Numbered from the stretch's first letter, positions 45,605-58,041 are shown. The stretch is DNA of 64,000 nucleotides from Endomychus coccineus (GCA_958510875.1 OY294067.1:254215736-254279735); one strand, 5' to 3'. Notes: generated from the sequence alone by a model not told the origin. Translations and numbers: made by a program.

Positions 45605-47165
45605 AACATTATAGTCAATAAATGTATTATTGAGTAAATATTGATAGAGGAAATTATCTAACCTATAAATTTAATAATATGTGTGAAAAAAATCCACGAT
45701 TGCTTCGTAAATCAAGTTTGTCCAGCTGTTAGTATTAATAACAACGTACAGTAAAACGCAGCAACAAGCAGAGGTTGTAGCAGGCATAGCAACACCATGC
45801 TATTATTAGAAAACTTCTGCATTGGAAACAGAAATAAGAGCGACAGTGCAATTTACATTTATGTTAATTTATCGTTAGGCGTTATGGCTCAAAGAACTTA
45901 TGGTGTAATAGTACTAATTACCTTTCGATACAATGAATTATTGAATACTGTTCCGTACAATAATGCATTCATATTCATATGCAGGTGTTTGTTTACTACG
46001 ATGGTTGTGAAATTATTTATAGACCATAAGTTTTGATCACATAATGAAGTAGCATCTGATGAAACGGATTCAAAGTTTACAACTAGACATACCCACGGTT
46101 TTTCACTGAAAATTTATGATTATATTTAGCGTGATCACGAAGTGAACATACCACTCAAAAGTTGGCACGATGCGAGAACTAGCTCATAAAGTTACTCCGC
46201 ACGTGAATGTTTTGTGTATTTCCTGACGTCATGCCGGTTGTTGAGCTAAATTGTCAAAAGCTGCCTTTGATGTGAATTTACCTGAAATTTTCTTTTTGTT
46301 CAGGAATTGCGTTTTCAGTTTTAACAAAATACGAGTATAACTGTTCCGTGCAAATCATATAACTATTCGCATATCACATACTATTTATAGTAATATTGAG
46401 AATTTTCTGAGTTAATTCTTCTAATTCTAATTATATTATGTTAGAGACTTCCTTCACAGGTGAAGCACTTGCAAGTCCAAGAAGAAAACCACAATGCGCT
46501 AAAATAGTTGCATATGTAGATAATTTTGGAACAAGTGTAAAATAGTGGTTTGATCTTAATATTGAATTTCTTTAAAAATTACGCTTTTGGAAATTTTTTA
46601 TCTTTCCATTTCCACTTACACCACTAGACTAATAAAACCATACCACCATATAGATTGAGCCGAAAAACATAAATTCAGTTCCATTTTCATATTCCTACGT
46701 GAATTCAGTCCCACTGATAAAATCATACTACATAAATTGAGTCCCAGGTTTCATATAATTCTCAGAATATTCTTAGAAATGAGTGTTAAGATTAGCGCGA
46801 TTACAATATTTGCATTCTATATCAACAAATTTAGGTTAGTAGGTTAGGGTAGGTTATGTTCCATTTAAATAACTGAAAAACAATTGCTTTGTTAAATGCT
46901 ATGTTATTTAAATTAGTAATTGCAACTTAAAACTTAACAGTTCATTAGCATTCAATACAATGAGAGGGATTCAAACGTTAAATATCTTCACGGAAATGTT
47001 ATTTGAAAGGGGGTTATACTGGATAAACATGTTGTGCAGTACAACACAATAATTTATTATTCTACATGCTACAGCTGGTCTAGAATTTAGTGCTTGAATA
47101 AACATCTAAATCTCATTTTCAGCACTCCATTACATCTCTCTATTAAACATATTGTTCTTTTATGT
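45605..47165. other. No recognisable gene
   Basis: Small frames only (45797-46036, + strand, hydrophobic, unrecognised). 46640-46750 has several short ATT(C/G)AGTCCCA-like repeats. 46830-46858 has a degenerate TTAGG-rich stretch. Confidence 0.4.
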
Positions 47166-47175
47166 GGAACATTAG

Positions 47176-48519
47176 CAGGCCCGCCGCCAGCTGTTTCGTC
47201 GCCCGCGTGCATTTCCGATTATGCCGCCCTACGACTACTTACTCTAAGTTTTGTCAAAAAAAGGATAATTAATGTTTTCTCATGATCTGAGTTTTATCAA
47301 AAAAAGGATAATCAATGTTTTCTCTTTATGGTGGGGAAAGAACAACTTAACGAAGATAAAACATTTATTTTTAATAATTAAGTACTTAATATTTTTGTTT
47401 ACAGAAATTCAACTATTCTTGCCATTACGTTTACGAAATCTTCTATCAACTTCTTTGTATCCAAACTGTCTAAAATTCCATGTTCAATTGAAACTATAGC
47501 TAAGCTATAGCATTGTTGATCTTAAATAGTTTTTGATAATTTTTAATTTTGGAAAGGATCTTTCACCAGATGCAACTGAAACCGGCAGTGTTCAGTGTTC
47601 CTTTGCACTTCTGTTTTATACTGACGGATGATTGAATTATAATTACACTAGACAAGTTTAAATATCAATAATTAAGCCGAAACCCACCTCAAAAGAACTA
47701 ATAACAAAATAATTGCAATTTAATGTGCCATCGTTGTTACTATTTATCTACCATAGCACTGTTCTAATTTGAACAAGTATCCAGGTACCTAACCTACCAA
47801 TTGAGAAGGAAGCGCAAAGGGGATTCCCTTAACTTCGCGAGTCCTGTTTTTCATAGAATGACAGACTACGTTTGGTAATGCATCTTAGTTTTAACGGATG
47901 CCAATAGATGACGGTTTTAACGTCATTCGGTCGGATCTTTTTTTCTATGCTTTGTCATATTTTCTTATCCCCTCAACGGGCACGCCTCGCGCGCCCCAAG
48001 GACAGGACGGGCTGAAAGACATCAATTGCTTTATTATCCTTTTTGGAGGGTTTTGTCCAAAAAAATCAATATTTTAATATGAGCTACTATGGGGTTACGG
48101 AAACTACATATTTTTAGAATCTGCATTAAATTTCCCTCATTTTGATGTATAATTAACAAGGTTTTATTAACAACAGCCCCCCTAGTAATTATAATAAGAG
48201 AATTCACCAAAAGAAATAGATTTTTTTACCTCGTAAAAAATTTTTGTTTCATCCGTGATTGCTCCGCCACCTTGTTATCTCTTGCGCTCAATTATGATTA
48301 CGAAAAATTACAAAAAATTATAAAATGCCTATTGGTCGCGCGCTAGCCCGCTGTGGGCTAGGCGCCCCAAGTTGGTATCCTATGCGCGCCCTCTGCATAG
48401 GGGTGGACCGGCCAGGGGTACAATGACTTGAATTAGGTATGAGTCGCTCGATTTGCCGCCCCCTGGGCGTGCCGCCCGTGAGCGGTGCCCGCTTTGCACG
48501 CCCGCTTACGGCGGCCCTG
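47176..48519 (-). mobile_element. hAT element with perfect 8 bp TSD AACATTAG
   Basis: Direct repeats AACATTAG at 47168-47175 and 48520-48527. The ends are CAGGCCCGCCGCCAG and, inverted, CAGGGCCGCCGTAAGCGG. On the - strand at about 47585-47410, CASGERSFPKLKIIKNYLRS then SIEHGILDSLDTKKLIEDF (with a frameshift) is the hAT C-terminal dimerisation domain. GC-rich ends contrast with an AT-rich middle. A ~40 bp tandem duplication (TTTTGTCAAAAAAAGGATAA) lies at 47245-47325. The catalytic core is absent, so this is an internally deleted copy. Confidence 0.88.
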
Positions 48520-48559
48520 AACATTAGAGTTATATTCTGGTGTATCAACAGGGGTTCTC

Positions 48560-49440
48560 CTTCTACTGGTGTAATAAGCCTTGTTCTAAAGGGATATTCA
48601 GTGTAACCTGATAAGAAAATTTAATATAGAAATCATAAGAATTGATCATCAATCTGGACATGCAAATAGGTTTAAACATTCAGAATTTTTGAATTTCCCC
48701 AAATAAAACCATCATGGATACTTCCTGGATATCTTGAATTAACATTGATCACTTTCAATATTGGTACTGTCACATATCTGAAAAGAATAGTATCAGCTAT
48801 ATTGATCGAAGATGAGAATCTCGATTAATTGTCTCCAGTTATATTATTGCAATATTATTTCCATAATGGACTAACCAGCTGAACATTCATCGAATTATAT
48901 CTATTTAAATAATCATGTTCTGGATACTCCTCATCTTCCACATTTGGTGGAAATATAGCTAAATGTTTGCAATCCACACAGCCAACAACCCCAGGAAAAT
49001 AGCAGTCTCCGTATACCCACAAAAAAATTGAGAAAACATCTCCCACTTTTTGTGGAAATATAGCTACATGTCTGCAATCCACACAGCCAACAACCCCAGG
49101 AAAATAGCAGTCTCCGTAAAACCCACAAAAAAATTGACGAAAACAATATGTTCCACTTTTGGTGGAAATATAGCTACAATTGTGCAATCCACACAGCCAC
49201 CAACCCAGGAAAATTTTAGTATTCATTGAAACCCACAACAAAGTTTCCAAAAAATACTGAAGTCTTCCTGCTGCATCCAATTCTCCCAAATTCCTCGGCA
49301 AATGTAACCATCTATTGAATACTTGTGGTTCATTCAAAGCAACATATACTTCATCTATACATCTCGAGACAGATGGATGGGATACTGACAAATATATTTC
49401 TCCCAATGTCTATTTGGTAACTCCCGGATTAAATTTTACT
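48560..49440 (-). pseudogene. PIF/Harbinger transposase with triplicated catalytic-Asp block
   Basis: Frame 49406-48855 starts GEIYLSVSHPSVSRCIDEV and continues FNRWLHLPRNLGELDA, typical of the N-terminal part of HARBI1-like DDE_4 transposases. Then FPGVVGCVDC.H.AIFP, the block with the first catalytic Asp, occurs three times (once as FLGWWLCGLHNCSYIS in a shifted frame, twice in frame). It ends with VEDEEYPEHDYLNRYNSMNV. The normal protein has one such block. The second and third acidic residues are not seen. PIF/Harbinger transposases cut at 3 bp target sites; no TIRs were identified. Confidence 0.82.
48938..49240 (-). repeat. Three ~105 bp tandem units inside the Harbinger ORF
   Basis: Each unit has GGTGGAAATATAGCTA (or TGTGG..), GCAATCCACACAGCCA and AACCC(C)AGGAAAAT. 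The two left units are nearly identical and the right unit is more diverged. Confidence 0.88.
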
Positions 49441-49497
49441 CGGATTTTCGTCGAAATATCCCCTTCGAGTCTTCATGAATCGAACTATTTTTGACAT

Positions 49498-49560
49498 GAT
49501 GTCTGTGTCTGCTGGCGCGTGTGTGTATGTGCGTGCGTATATGTGTACGTGTGAAAAAAA
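49498..49560. repeat. Impure (GT)n microsatellite
   Basis: Alternating purine-pyrimidine GTGTGTGTATGTGCGTGCG-type sequence with Z-DNA-like composition. Confidence 0.7.
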
Positions 49561-50010
49561 AAACTGTGGAGACTATACATAGGTATAAGGGAAGTATTTT
49601 GATTGGTCTAAAAAAAATTTTCCGGATTTTCGTTGAAATATCCATTTTGAGCCTTTCTTAATTAATAATTATTGAAATTCCTCAAATCGCTCGTGGAGAA
49701 AATAAGAATTGTATTCTTTTTGATCGCTGTAGTTTTAAGTGGTATTTATGACAGTTTTTCAAATAATTGTAGTATTTTATTGAAAGTGGTGATTTTCTGG
49801 TTATGAATATATATCACACGCATATATTTAACCTGCAGAAGTGTCAGAAATTCTCATTTTAAGATTCAAATGACGTCATCGATCTCACGACGGATGTCAC
49901 TTCAGAATAAGGTTATAATAAAACATAGTAATAAAGATTCTTGACCCAGTATGAATTATATATAAAATTCTCGGGAAATAGGTCACATAAACACACTGTT
50001 TTAAATTTTC

Positions 50011-50052
50011 GTCTTTACGTACGTTTCGGTCTTACGACCATCATCAGAAGAC
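50011..50052 (-). ncRNA. Hammerhead ribozyme (Penelope family A, 3' side)
   Basis: On the - strand: stem I GTCTT, CTGATGA, extra T, stem II GGTC-GTAA-GACC (perfect), GAA, stem III AC-GTAC-GT, A at the cleavage site, then AAGAC closing stem I (5 of 5 pairs). Every conserved core position is present. Predicted cleavage is after the A at 50016. Stem III is only two pairs plus a self-complementary loop, as in minimal type I hammerheads of retroelements. Confidence 0.85.
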
Positions 50053-50437
50053 CCATTATGTCTAAAACTTGATTACTTAAAACTAATTGTATTACACAAA
50101 GCGTCCAAATCGCACCAATTTCACTTGAATGCCCACGTCGCCGAAACGAACAGAAACACGATTAAATGAAATTGTAAACCTCAATGTTATAGTAAAATTA
50201 TCAAAAGTCCACTGTTGAGAAGATTTCTTAATAAAAGCGTACTCATGTCAACACATTAAGTGAACGACTAGGACGAGACAGATAAAATTAAATTTTTAAG
50301 TATACAACTTTCAAACCAGATGTTAGATTCACGAGCTAATAGAAAAAGGTTTTGTCGTGACAGGAGCTATACTTGACATTCTACCTAAATATATACTTTA
50401 ACATTATAACGAGGCATGTAGGAATTTGCAAGAGATA

Positions 50438-51095
50438 TTATTTGATCAAATTTGTATAGATATGACTTAGATTTTGCGTATCTGTCCTATGATTTACAGA
50501 ATTGGAGTCACGTTTTATGTGAATCATCCCCAAAATAAATCTTTTATAATAATTGCTTTCCTTAGTTAGAATATTAACATTATTGTAATCGAGTTGAAGG
50601 TTATAATCAAAGCAGTGTTTAGCAAGGGCGGGGAAATTTTCTAAGTTTTTGTTTTTTGTGCTATACCTATGGCCGTACATTCTTTTTTGTAAATATTGTT
50701 TAGATATTAGTTCCATCGCAATCTAAACAATTTAATTTGTATACTGTGTGGGTTTGTTTTTCTTTAGGTATTGATGGCTTTAGATTTGAGAAATATTTTC
50801 CAACACAGTTTGTAGGTTTATGCGGGACATTTATATCGTATTTTCTCAAACATTTCTTAATTTTCTCTGAGGTCTCCGGAATGTATGGTAAGGTTATATA
50901 ATTGTCTGTATTATCTTTTATGTTATTTTTATATGAAGAACCATTATAGATTCTATTTATTCTCTCTTTAATGATCGGATTGAAGAAAGTTTTTGGGTAG
51001 CAATTCATTTCCAGTGTATTACGAACAATTTTTAAATTCTTGGGATGGTCCTCTGCGTGGGACAATTTTACCGCGCGGTCTGTAAGTCTGTTCAA
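50438..51095 (-). pseudogene. Penelope RT C-terminus plus broken GIY-YIG endonuclease
   Basis: Frame 51095-50700 runs from MNRLTDRAVKLSHAEDHPKN to HTVYKLNCLDCDGTNI, the linker and first beta strand before the endonuclease. Frame 50716-50438 resumes KQYLQKRMYGHRYST and ALAKHCFDYNLQLDYNNVNI, the helical part of GIY-YIG nucleases. A frameshift/deletion at about 50700-50716 removes the expected YIG-QT residues, so the nuclease active site is destroyed. In intact elements the nuclease nicks the target to prime reverse transcription. Confidence 0.83.
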
Positions 51096-51167
51096 GTGAA
51101 ATTGGTGCGATTTGGACGCTTTGTGTAATATAATTAGTTTTGAGTAATCAAGTTTTAGACATAATGG

Positions 51168-51209
51168 GTCTTCTGATGATGGTCCTGAGAGCGAAACGTA
51201 CGTAAAGAC
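51168..51209 (+). ncRNA. Hammerhead ribozyme (Penelope family A, inverted terminus)
   Basis: Same layout on the + strand: GTCTT, CTGATGA, T, GGTC-CTGA-GAGC, GAA, ACGTACGT, A, AAGAC. Stem II has one G-G mismatch; stems I and III are intact. Confidence 0.78.
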
Positions 51210-51269
51210 GAAAATTTAAAACAGTGTGTTAATGTGACCTATTTCCCGAGAATTTTATATATAATAAAA

Positions 51270-51368
51270 CATAGTGTGAATAATTTCGAAACTCAACCTA
51301 ACAGCAGGTGTCAGCATAAAACAAAGAGTGGTAAAATATATTATGTAGACTATTTGAAAATTATTCAA
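51270..51368 (-). repeat. Dispersed repeat, copy b
   Basis: Inverted counterpart of 43812-43903. It lies at the right insertion boundary of the Penelope element. Confidence 0.75.
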
Positions 51369-51369
51369 T

Positions 51370-52120
51370 GGAACATATTAACGTATTCATTCATTAGCTG
51401 TTTCTAAATAATTTCCATCATACTTTTTGTTCACACAATCATGCATTTGAGCATTTGACCCGCAGTCTCCGAAGCAATTTTGCTAATAATAGTGCAGGAA
51501 ATCACATGATCAATTGATCAGAAAGAACGTTATATTAAATTGCAGTAGTTCAATCAAAATACATAATAGGAACCAGAACCAGAGTCTTGTTATTTGCTTT
51601 GAAAGTTGCAAAATGACGGAACAGAACAGAATGGATTCAACTGAAGTGGAGGTCGACTAGCGCGTTAACGATTAACGAACATGTGCCAGTGGTCGCGACT
51701 GGTTGAGTTGGATACAGCGTAAACGTATACAAGTACGGGTAGAGTACAAGGCGAAGGTTACTGCGTCCGGGCCCGGTCGTCACATAACCTTCCTCAATAA
51801 CTTCGCCACTACTGGCTGCATACATTACTACTCTCACACCAACTCTAGTAAAACACACCTGACACGACAACGCGATTCTGTTTGTCGATGGCATTTCTCG
51901 GGGATGACACAATATATAGATTTCTTGCAGATAGTTTTCAGCATTAAATTATTCATGTATTGAGCATCTTCAGCTGTCATTAGTGTCAATGTATTATTGA
52001 GAGAGAAAATCAAAAGAATGAACCAAAAATTGACAACAGTTAATGGTGTGTGAATAACACTTCTCGTTGGAGATGACCAGCATAGACAACGCTTGCGAAA
52101 CATGTTTAGTGAGAATGTGT
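51370..52120. other. No recognisable gene
   Basis: 51630-51790 is GC-richer and shares CTGGTTGAG(T/C)TGGAT and GTATACAAGT-like words with 54465-54515, perhaps a short dispersed repeat. Nothing else seen. Confidence 0.35.
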
Positions 52121-52129
52121 CAGTCAAAG

Positions 52130-52776
52130 CAGTGTCGTAACTAGGTGGAGTGGCGCCCGTAGCAAGTGAATCGCGCCCCCTTTGAAAATTCATAACCAAA
52201 TTTATTAGTTTCTTGCTTTACATAAGCGAGATATAGTTAATTTGTACTACATAATGAATCATTTAAAGTGATGAAAATGTGAATAAATGTGGAAACAAAA
52301 AACACAACAACAAAACATCTATCTACATACATGTTTATTCATTTATTGAACTTGAGTAACATGCACGTTATATATTCACCTTCCTCGCCTTCGATGATGC
52401 AAAAGCATCAATTAGACAGTTGAAATCTGCCTTCTCAACCTCTTCCCGTTCGACCCTAAGCAAAGCAAGGTCGCTTTGACCCATGGAGGCTCGAAGATAA
52501 TTTAGAATCAATTTTAATTTGCTGAATGATCTTCCACAGCTAGCAATGTAAACTGCAATCGTGATTAATATTTGGATGGCGATTCGAAGATTCGGGAAGA
52601 CGCTGTCATCTCCGTATTGCACGATGAATCGCAGAAAGTCAGGTCATTGGCCCTGGTACTGAGCAACATTCGGGAGTCCAATATTTCATTGATTTTACGA
52701 GAGTGCAAAGCGGTAATACCTCGGCTTTGTGGCCCAGGACATGTGCCCTGTCTGCCACAACCTAGATACGCCTCTG
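52130..52776 (-). mobile_element. Internally deleted hAT element with transposase C-terminus
   Basis: The ends are CAGTGTCGTAACTAGGTGG (52130) and, inverted, CAGAGGCGTATCTAGGTTG (52776), a typical hAT terminus. Flanks AGTCAAAG (52122-52129) and AGTTGAAG (52777-52784) match at 6 of 8. The - strand frame 52622-52368 reads ASCGRSFSKLKLILNYLRAS, then SDLALLRVEREEVEK and LIDAFASSKARKVNI, the C-terminal dimerisation domain. The rest of the transposase is missing. Confidence 0.87.
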
Positions 52777-53257
52777 AGTTGAAGCCAATGAATACATTTT
52801 CTTTCTTATTACAGGGAACATAATTGAATCCATTTAGTATAGTTCGAGCTATTTACAAGTGTGTTTTTTCAGTTGTTAGGTAGTGTTACACTTCCATCTT
52901 CATTTCACGAGACAGTGGTTCGTTTTAAGAATGTTTGGTACATCTAGATCTGATTTCCAAACCTGATTCGAAGAATAGGATATTCTAAATAATAATGACT
53001 TCATTTTCAAAATTCAATATTTATGGGAATTTTTTCATAAAACATTCGGAAACAGCATTTGTTTTTTTAATTCATTTTAATGAAAATATTAATGATATTC
53101 CAAAAATTGTTTTACGTTTCAGTATCGACAGCAATTTAAAGATTTAATTTTAATTAAGAATAAAAAGGTCTGCGATATAACTATTACAGCAATACTATTG
53201 CGGTTGGTAGAGAATATCTTCATGTAGTGGAATGTATAAAGTCGATCATTGATTATT

Positions 53258-53512
53258 ATTATCATTTTGACAAGAAAAAATGTATATTAAGGCTCTAAAC
53301 TTTGCCAATTTATTGTTTGAGATGTCCAAAACAAGTTTTTTGAGTCGCCAGAAAGTTTGAACCACTACTCCCACCCCACCCAAAAAGGGTTGAATTATTT
53401 CGGGAAAAAATTTTTTTTTCAATTTTTTTAAATCTCTGGCGACTGAAAGAACATGCTTTGGAAACCTCAAACAAGAAATTGTGCGCCTTAATACACATTT
53501 TTACTTGTCAAA
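53258..53512. mobile_element. Hairpin MITE (~255 bp)
   Basis: Inverted arms of about 110 bp: ATCATTTTGACAAG, AATGTATATTAAGGC and TTGTTTGAG..GTCCAAA..AAG, then GTCGCCAGA on the left, mirrored on the right (TCTGGCGACTGAAAGAAC). The loop at 53376-53420 is C/A-rich. No clear TSD. Confidence 0.78.
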
Positions 53513-53916
53513 ATGATTTTTTACAATTTAAACAAGAAATTAAAATGTCAGTTAGATTTTATCAATTTAAATGAAACTGCCCGGCGCAACCTTTCTGGCT
53601 TTAATTGTTTCATGATAAGCATTGTATAAGCTATCGAATGATACTATTTTCGAGGGGTTACCATTCAGGCCAAATTTTCCCTACGCATTATGGGTCAAAA
53701 AATGGGTTCTTTCATATGTACATTCCTATACATTTTATGATGCCAGATCGTAATTTCACCATCCCAGAATGTTACCATACTTACCAGCATGGGCCTAACG
53801 TTATGATCTTCATTCTAAGAAACGGCCACTACGATCATAAAAAAAACTTGCGTTAAAAAACTCTTCAAAGCGTGCACAGTGACTTGCGCCATAACCCAGA
53901 AGGTTACCATTCACGG

Positions 53917-54850
<934 letters not shown>

Positions 54851-54854
54851 TTAT

Positions 54855-56300
54855 TACTTAACGAAGGCATTCGACACAGTGAGCCATGCTCTTCTATTAG
54901 AAAGCCTAGAAGATATAGGGATAAGAGGTTTAAGTCTAAAGTTAGTGAGAAGTTATCTAACTGAAAGGAAACAATCTGTCCGAATAGAAAATGTAAATAG
55001 TGAAACAACAACCATAGAATACGGTGTGCCGCAAGGCACAGTTCTAGGTCCATCGTTTTTCATAATATACGTAAACAATATTTTTTCTCTCGACAGCAAT
55101 GGATTTATACCGGCTTTTGCAGACGATACTGCCGTATTTTATGAAGGAAAAACCATGGAAAGAATTGAAGAAAAATGTTGAAGTTGATTCAGTGAGAATA
55201 AAAGAATGGTTCGATCATAAGCTTCTAACAATTAATTTCGATGAAACTAATTTCGTTCCTTTTACAAGCTACAAACCATTCTTATCGCAATACAATACTT
55301 TAGTAATTAAAACTGACTCCTGCAACCACAATGTCATAAAATCTGCACAAAGTACCAAATATTTAGGAATATATATAGATTCTCACCTAAAATGGGATGC
55401 TCATATGGACTATGTGACCAAAAATTTAAGACAAATTCTAGACTTTAAACAACTAAAAACAATATATTACGCGTTAATTGAGTCGCACCTAACTTACGGC
55501 ATTATTGGTTGGGGTGGCGTCACAAATAGCCATTTATTCAGTTTACAAACCATTCAAAAACGAATTTTAAAAATAATGCTTGGTAAACGAATAACTTATC
55601 CAAGTGAAGATTTGTTTAGAGACTCTCAAATACTTGATATTCGACAATTATTCATTCTAACAATGTCGATAACTCAGTTTTCTAAAAAAAAAAAACTTAT
55701 GTTAATCACAACTATAATATTAGAGACAAAGAGTATATACCTCTGACTAAGATGAATGAAACAGCTGGCCAAATATCATTTGCCTATCTTGGCCCAAAAG
55801 TATACAACTCGTTACCTGAAATATTGAAGAAATCTGTAACAAATAAAAAATTTAAAGTGAAATGTCGAAAGTATGTATTGAAATTGCCAAGACAAGTTGT
55901 TCATAATATAATTGATATTAAGAATGCAAAATAATTATATTATAATAATATTATTATAATAAATAAACAATTTTTTATATTAAAATAAGTAAATATTAAA
56001 CTAACCTGAATTTCCTACATAATACTAGAACCATATTGATCCATATTTATTTTTAATAGATTGTCCTTATTTTAAAATTAAAAGTAAAATTTATAATGAA
56101 TCACAACCATATTTTAAATGTATATGTATCTATAATAAGTTAATTTTATGTAATTTTTAAATCTGTTGTTTCACAATCACACACGTGTCAAGTGCGACAC
56201 TTAAGTGATCATTTATGTTTATTCTGTCCATTGTAAATTTTGTTTGCTGTAAATTTGAAATTTTAATGAGAAATAAACATTATTATTATTATTATTATTT
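54855..56300 (+). pseudogene. 5'-truncated LINE: RT domain to (TTA)n tail
   Basis: It begins LTKAFDTVSHALLLESLEDI (first catalytic Asp), then GVPQGTVLGPSFFIIYV and the FADD box (about 55110-55125). A frameshift near 55150 moves to frame 55099-55746, with YLGIYIDSHLKWDAHM, YALIESHLTYGIIGWGGV and LQTIQKRILKIMLGKR. A second slip in an 11-A run at 55684-55694 leads to frame 55752-55934 (FAYLGPKVYNSLPEILKKSV). A 3' UTR follows, then AATAAACATTATTATTATTA at 56271-56299. It is the best preserved RT in the window. The RTs at 21225 and 3026 are related in layout. Confidence 0.9.
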
Positions 56301-56304
56301 TGAT

Positions 56305-57060
56305 CGTATATTCTTTGTTTAAATAAGATACATTCAAAGTATTACGGACTTCGATGTGTATATAATAAAATAATATAATATATTAACGCATTTGCTTGAT
56401 TTTATCCACTCTTTTCTGACAAAGGTTTGTATAACGTTAGGGAACTGTAGTAGGTGAATCAAATCTCATTATAAATACGGATTCTGCCAAATAAAACGAA
56501 AAGAGTTTCTTAAATAGCAAGGGTATGAACAATGATGTATCCCCGTTCAACTTTTATAACAAAGATTTGTTTGATTTTACGGATTTTCGAACAAAACTGG
56601 AAAAAACATTGATACTATGGGTAACCAATTGTTTGTAGGTGGGTAAACGATTAAGAATATAATAAAATCATAAATAAGCGCGTTAATTTAACGTTCAACG
56701 ACCTACGCTGAGAGGATGTAATAAAATTTGAAATTTAGATACAGATGTTTAGCAATATCTGCTTTATGTTTCAAACCACACGAACATTATTTTATGACTA
56801 CTATTATTTCTGTTCGACGTTGTTTCAACGATGTGTTAGTATTAGGAATATTATGTAATCGCAACGACGAAATGCATTAGTTTAGTATTAAATACATCAA
56901 AAACACCAATAGAGTTTTAATTTAACAGTAAGAACACATATTATAGTGTTCTAATGATAAAATCTCTCCATGGATCATTTCCTGACACTGAACGTTGAGA
57001 TTATATCCTTATATAGTACTTTTACGAACAAGTGATTTGTACCAAAAAGGCGCCTCAAAT
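56305..57060. other. No recognisable gene
   Basis: AT-rich, no motif noticed. Confidence 0.45.
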
Positions 57061-57062
57061 AT

Positions 57063-57332
57063 TGGACAAAAAATGCGTCAGTACAAATCTAACATCGATA
57101 AAAGTGAAACTTTCTTAAAAAAATTCGTATATTTCCCTAAAATTGTACCTATATAATTTCATGATGCATGTGGAACTGTTACAATATTTTTTTCTTACAA
57201 TTATTTATTGTACATTTTTTATCTTATTGTTTTGTCGTTAACCGTTTTTATTCCCAATAACAGTTCTGAAGTATTCCCAAAAAATTTTCACTTTTATCGC
57301 TATTAGATTTGAACCGACGCATTTTTATTGTT
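57063..57332. mobile_element. Hairpin MITE (~270 bp)
   Basis: AAAAATGCGTC.GT.CAAATCT followed by AA(C/T)A(T/G)CGATAAAAGTGAAA occurs at 57065-57110 and inverted at 57283-57330. Confidence 0.7.
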
Positions 57333-57544
57333 ATTAAATGTAACTTACAAACTGTTTTTACCAAATGTTTGGAGAACAAAGTAAAAGCATGTAATTATTT
57401 AGAAAAGTAAAATGAGGTATATACTTACTGTTTCTACTTGAAAAAACAGGTCTTAATTTTATATTATTGTTCCAACAAATATTCAAGTCAAACCCATATT
57501 CAATAGTGCCAAAAAAGTATATGGTATTAAATTCACTTATTAGA

Positions 57545-57900
57545 TAATTAATAATGATTCTTGACCCAGGTATGAATTATATATAAATTCTCGGGAAATG
57601 GGTCACACCAACACATATGCTTATTATTTTCGTCTTTAGATACGTTTCGGTCTCACGACCATCATCAGGAGACGTATTATGTCTAAAACTGGATTTCTTA
57701 AGACTTATTGTATCAGCACAAAGCGTCCTTATCGCACCAACTTCAATCATCAAAAATGACCAGGTCGCCGAAACGAACAGAAACACGAATAATCGAAACT
57801 GTAACACATTAATGTTTCAAGTATATGTATATGTATCAAGAATCCACTGCTTAGCAATTTTCTTATAATATACGAGCATGAGTTTGACATGAGCTATTTT
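57545..57900 (-). mobile_element. Solo terminal repeat of Penelope family A
   Basis: Matches 49935-50220: TTCTTGACCCAG(G)TATGAA, TTCTCGGGAAAT.GGTCACA, the hammerhead, CACAAAGCGTCC and GTCGCCGAAACGAACAGAAA. No RT follows. Confidence 0.8.
57632..57673 (-). ncRNA. Hammerhead ribozyme (family A, solo terminus)
   Basis: On the - strand: GTCTC, CTGATGA, T, GGTC-GTGA-GACC, GAA, ACGTATCT, A, AAGAC. Stem II is perfect. Stem I has a C-A mismatch at the core-proximal pair and stem III is weakened. Confidence 0.72.
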
Positions 57901-57999
57901 ATTTAAGTATAAAATTTAGATTCACTACGAATTCATGAACTGTCAATTCAATTGAATGAATTAACAGTATTATATCGACAAGGCTTTAATGGATCAGTT

Positions 58000-58041
58000 T
58001 ACTCTGATGATGACTACTTGGTAGCCGAAAGGTCCTCAGTA
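58000..58041 (+). ncRNA. Hammerhead ribozyme (family B, solo)
   Basis: On the + strand: TACT, CTGATGA, T, GACTAC-TTG-GTAGCC (one A-C mismatch), GAA, AGG-T-CCT, C, AGTA. This is the same design as 37764-37805. Flanking sequence (AGTACTTTAACAGTATT) also matches that copy, so it is a fragment of the same terminal repeat. Confidence 0.75.

Larger units (their letters stand above)
49930..51260 (-). mobile_element. Penelope-like element (family A) with inverted hammerhead termini
   Basis: Termini of about 200 bp are inverted copies: 49935-50150 and 51090-51255 share TTCTCGGGAAATAGGTCACA, AACACACTGTTTTAAATTTT, the hammerhead and CAAAGCGTCCAAATCGCACC. Direct repeats ATAATAAAACATAGT at 49915-49929 and 51261-51275 are the probable target duplication. 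The interior encodes the end of the RT and a GIY-YIG-like region on the - strand. It is strongly 5'-truncated. Confidence 0.88.

Noticed and set aside
46830..46858. TTAGG-rich stretch as interstitial telomere
   Set aside because: Only a few degenerate units; compatible with chance in AT-rich insect DNA.
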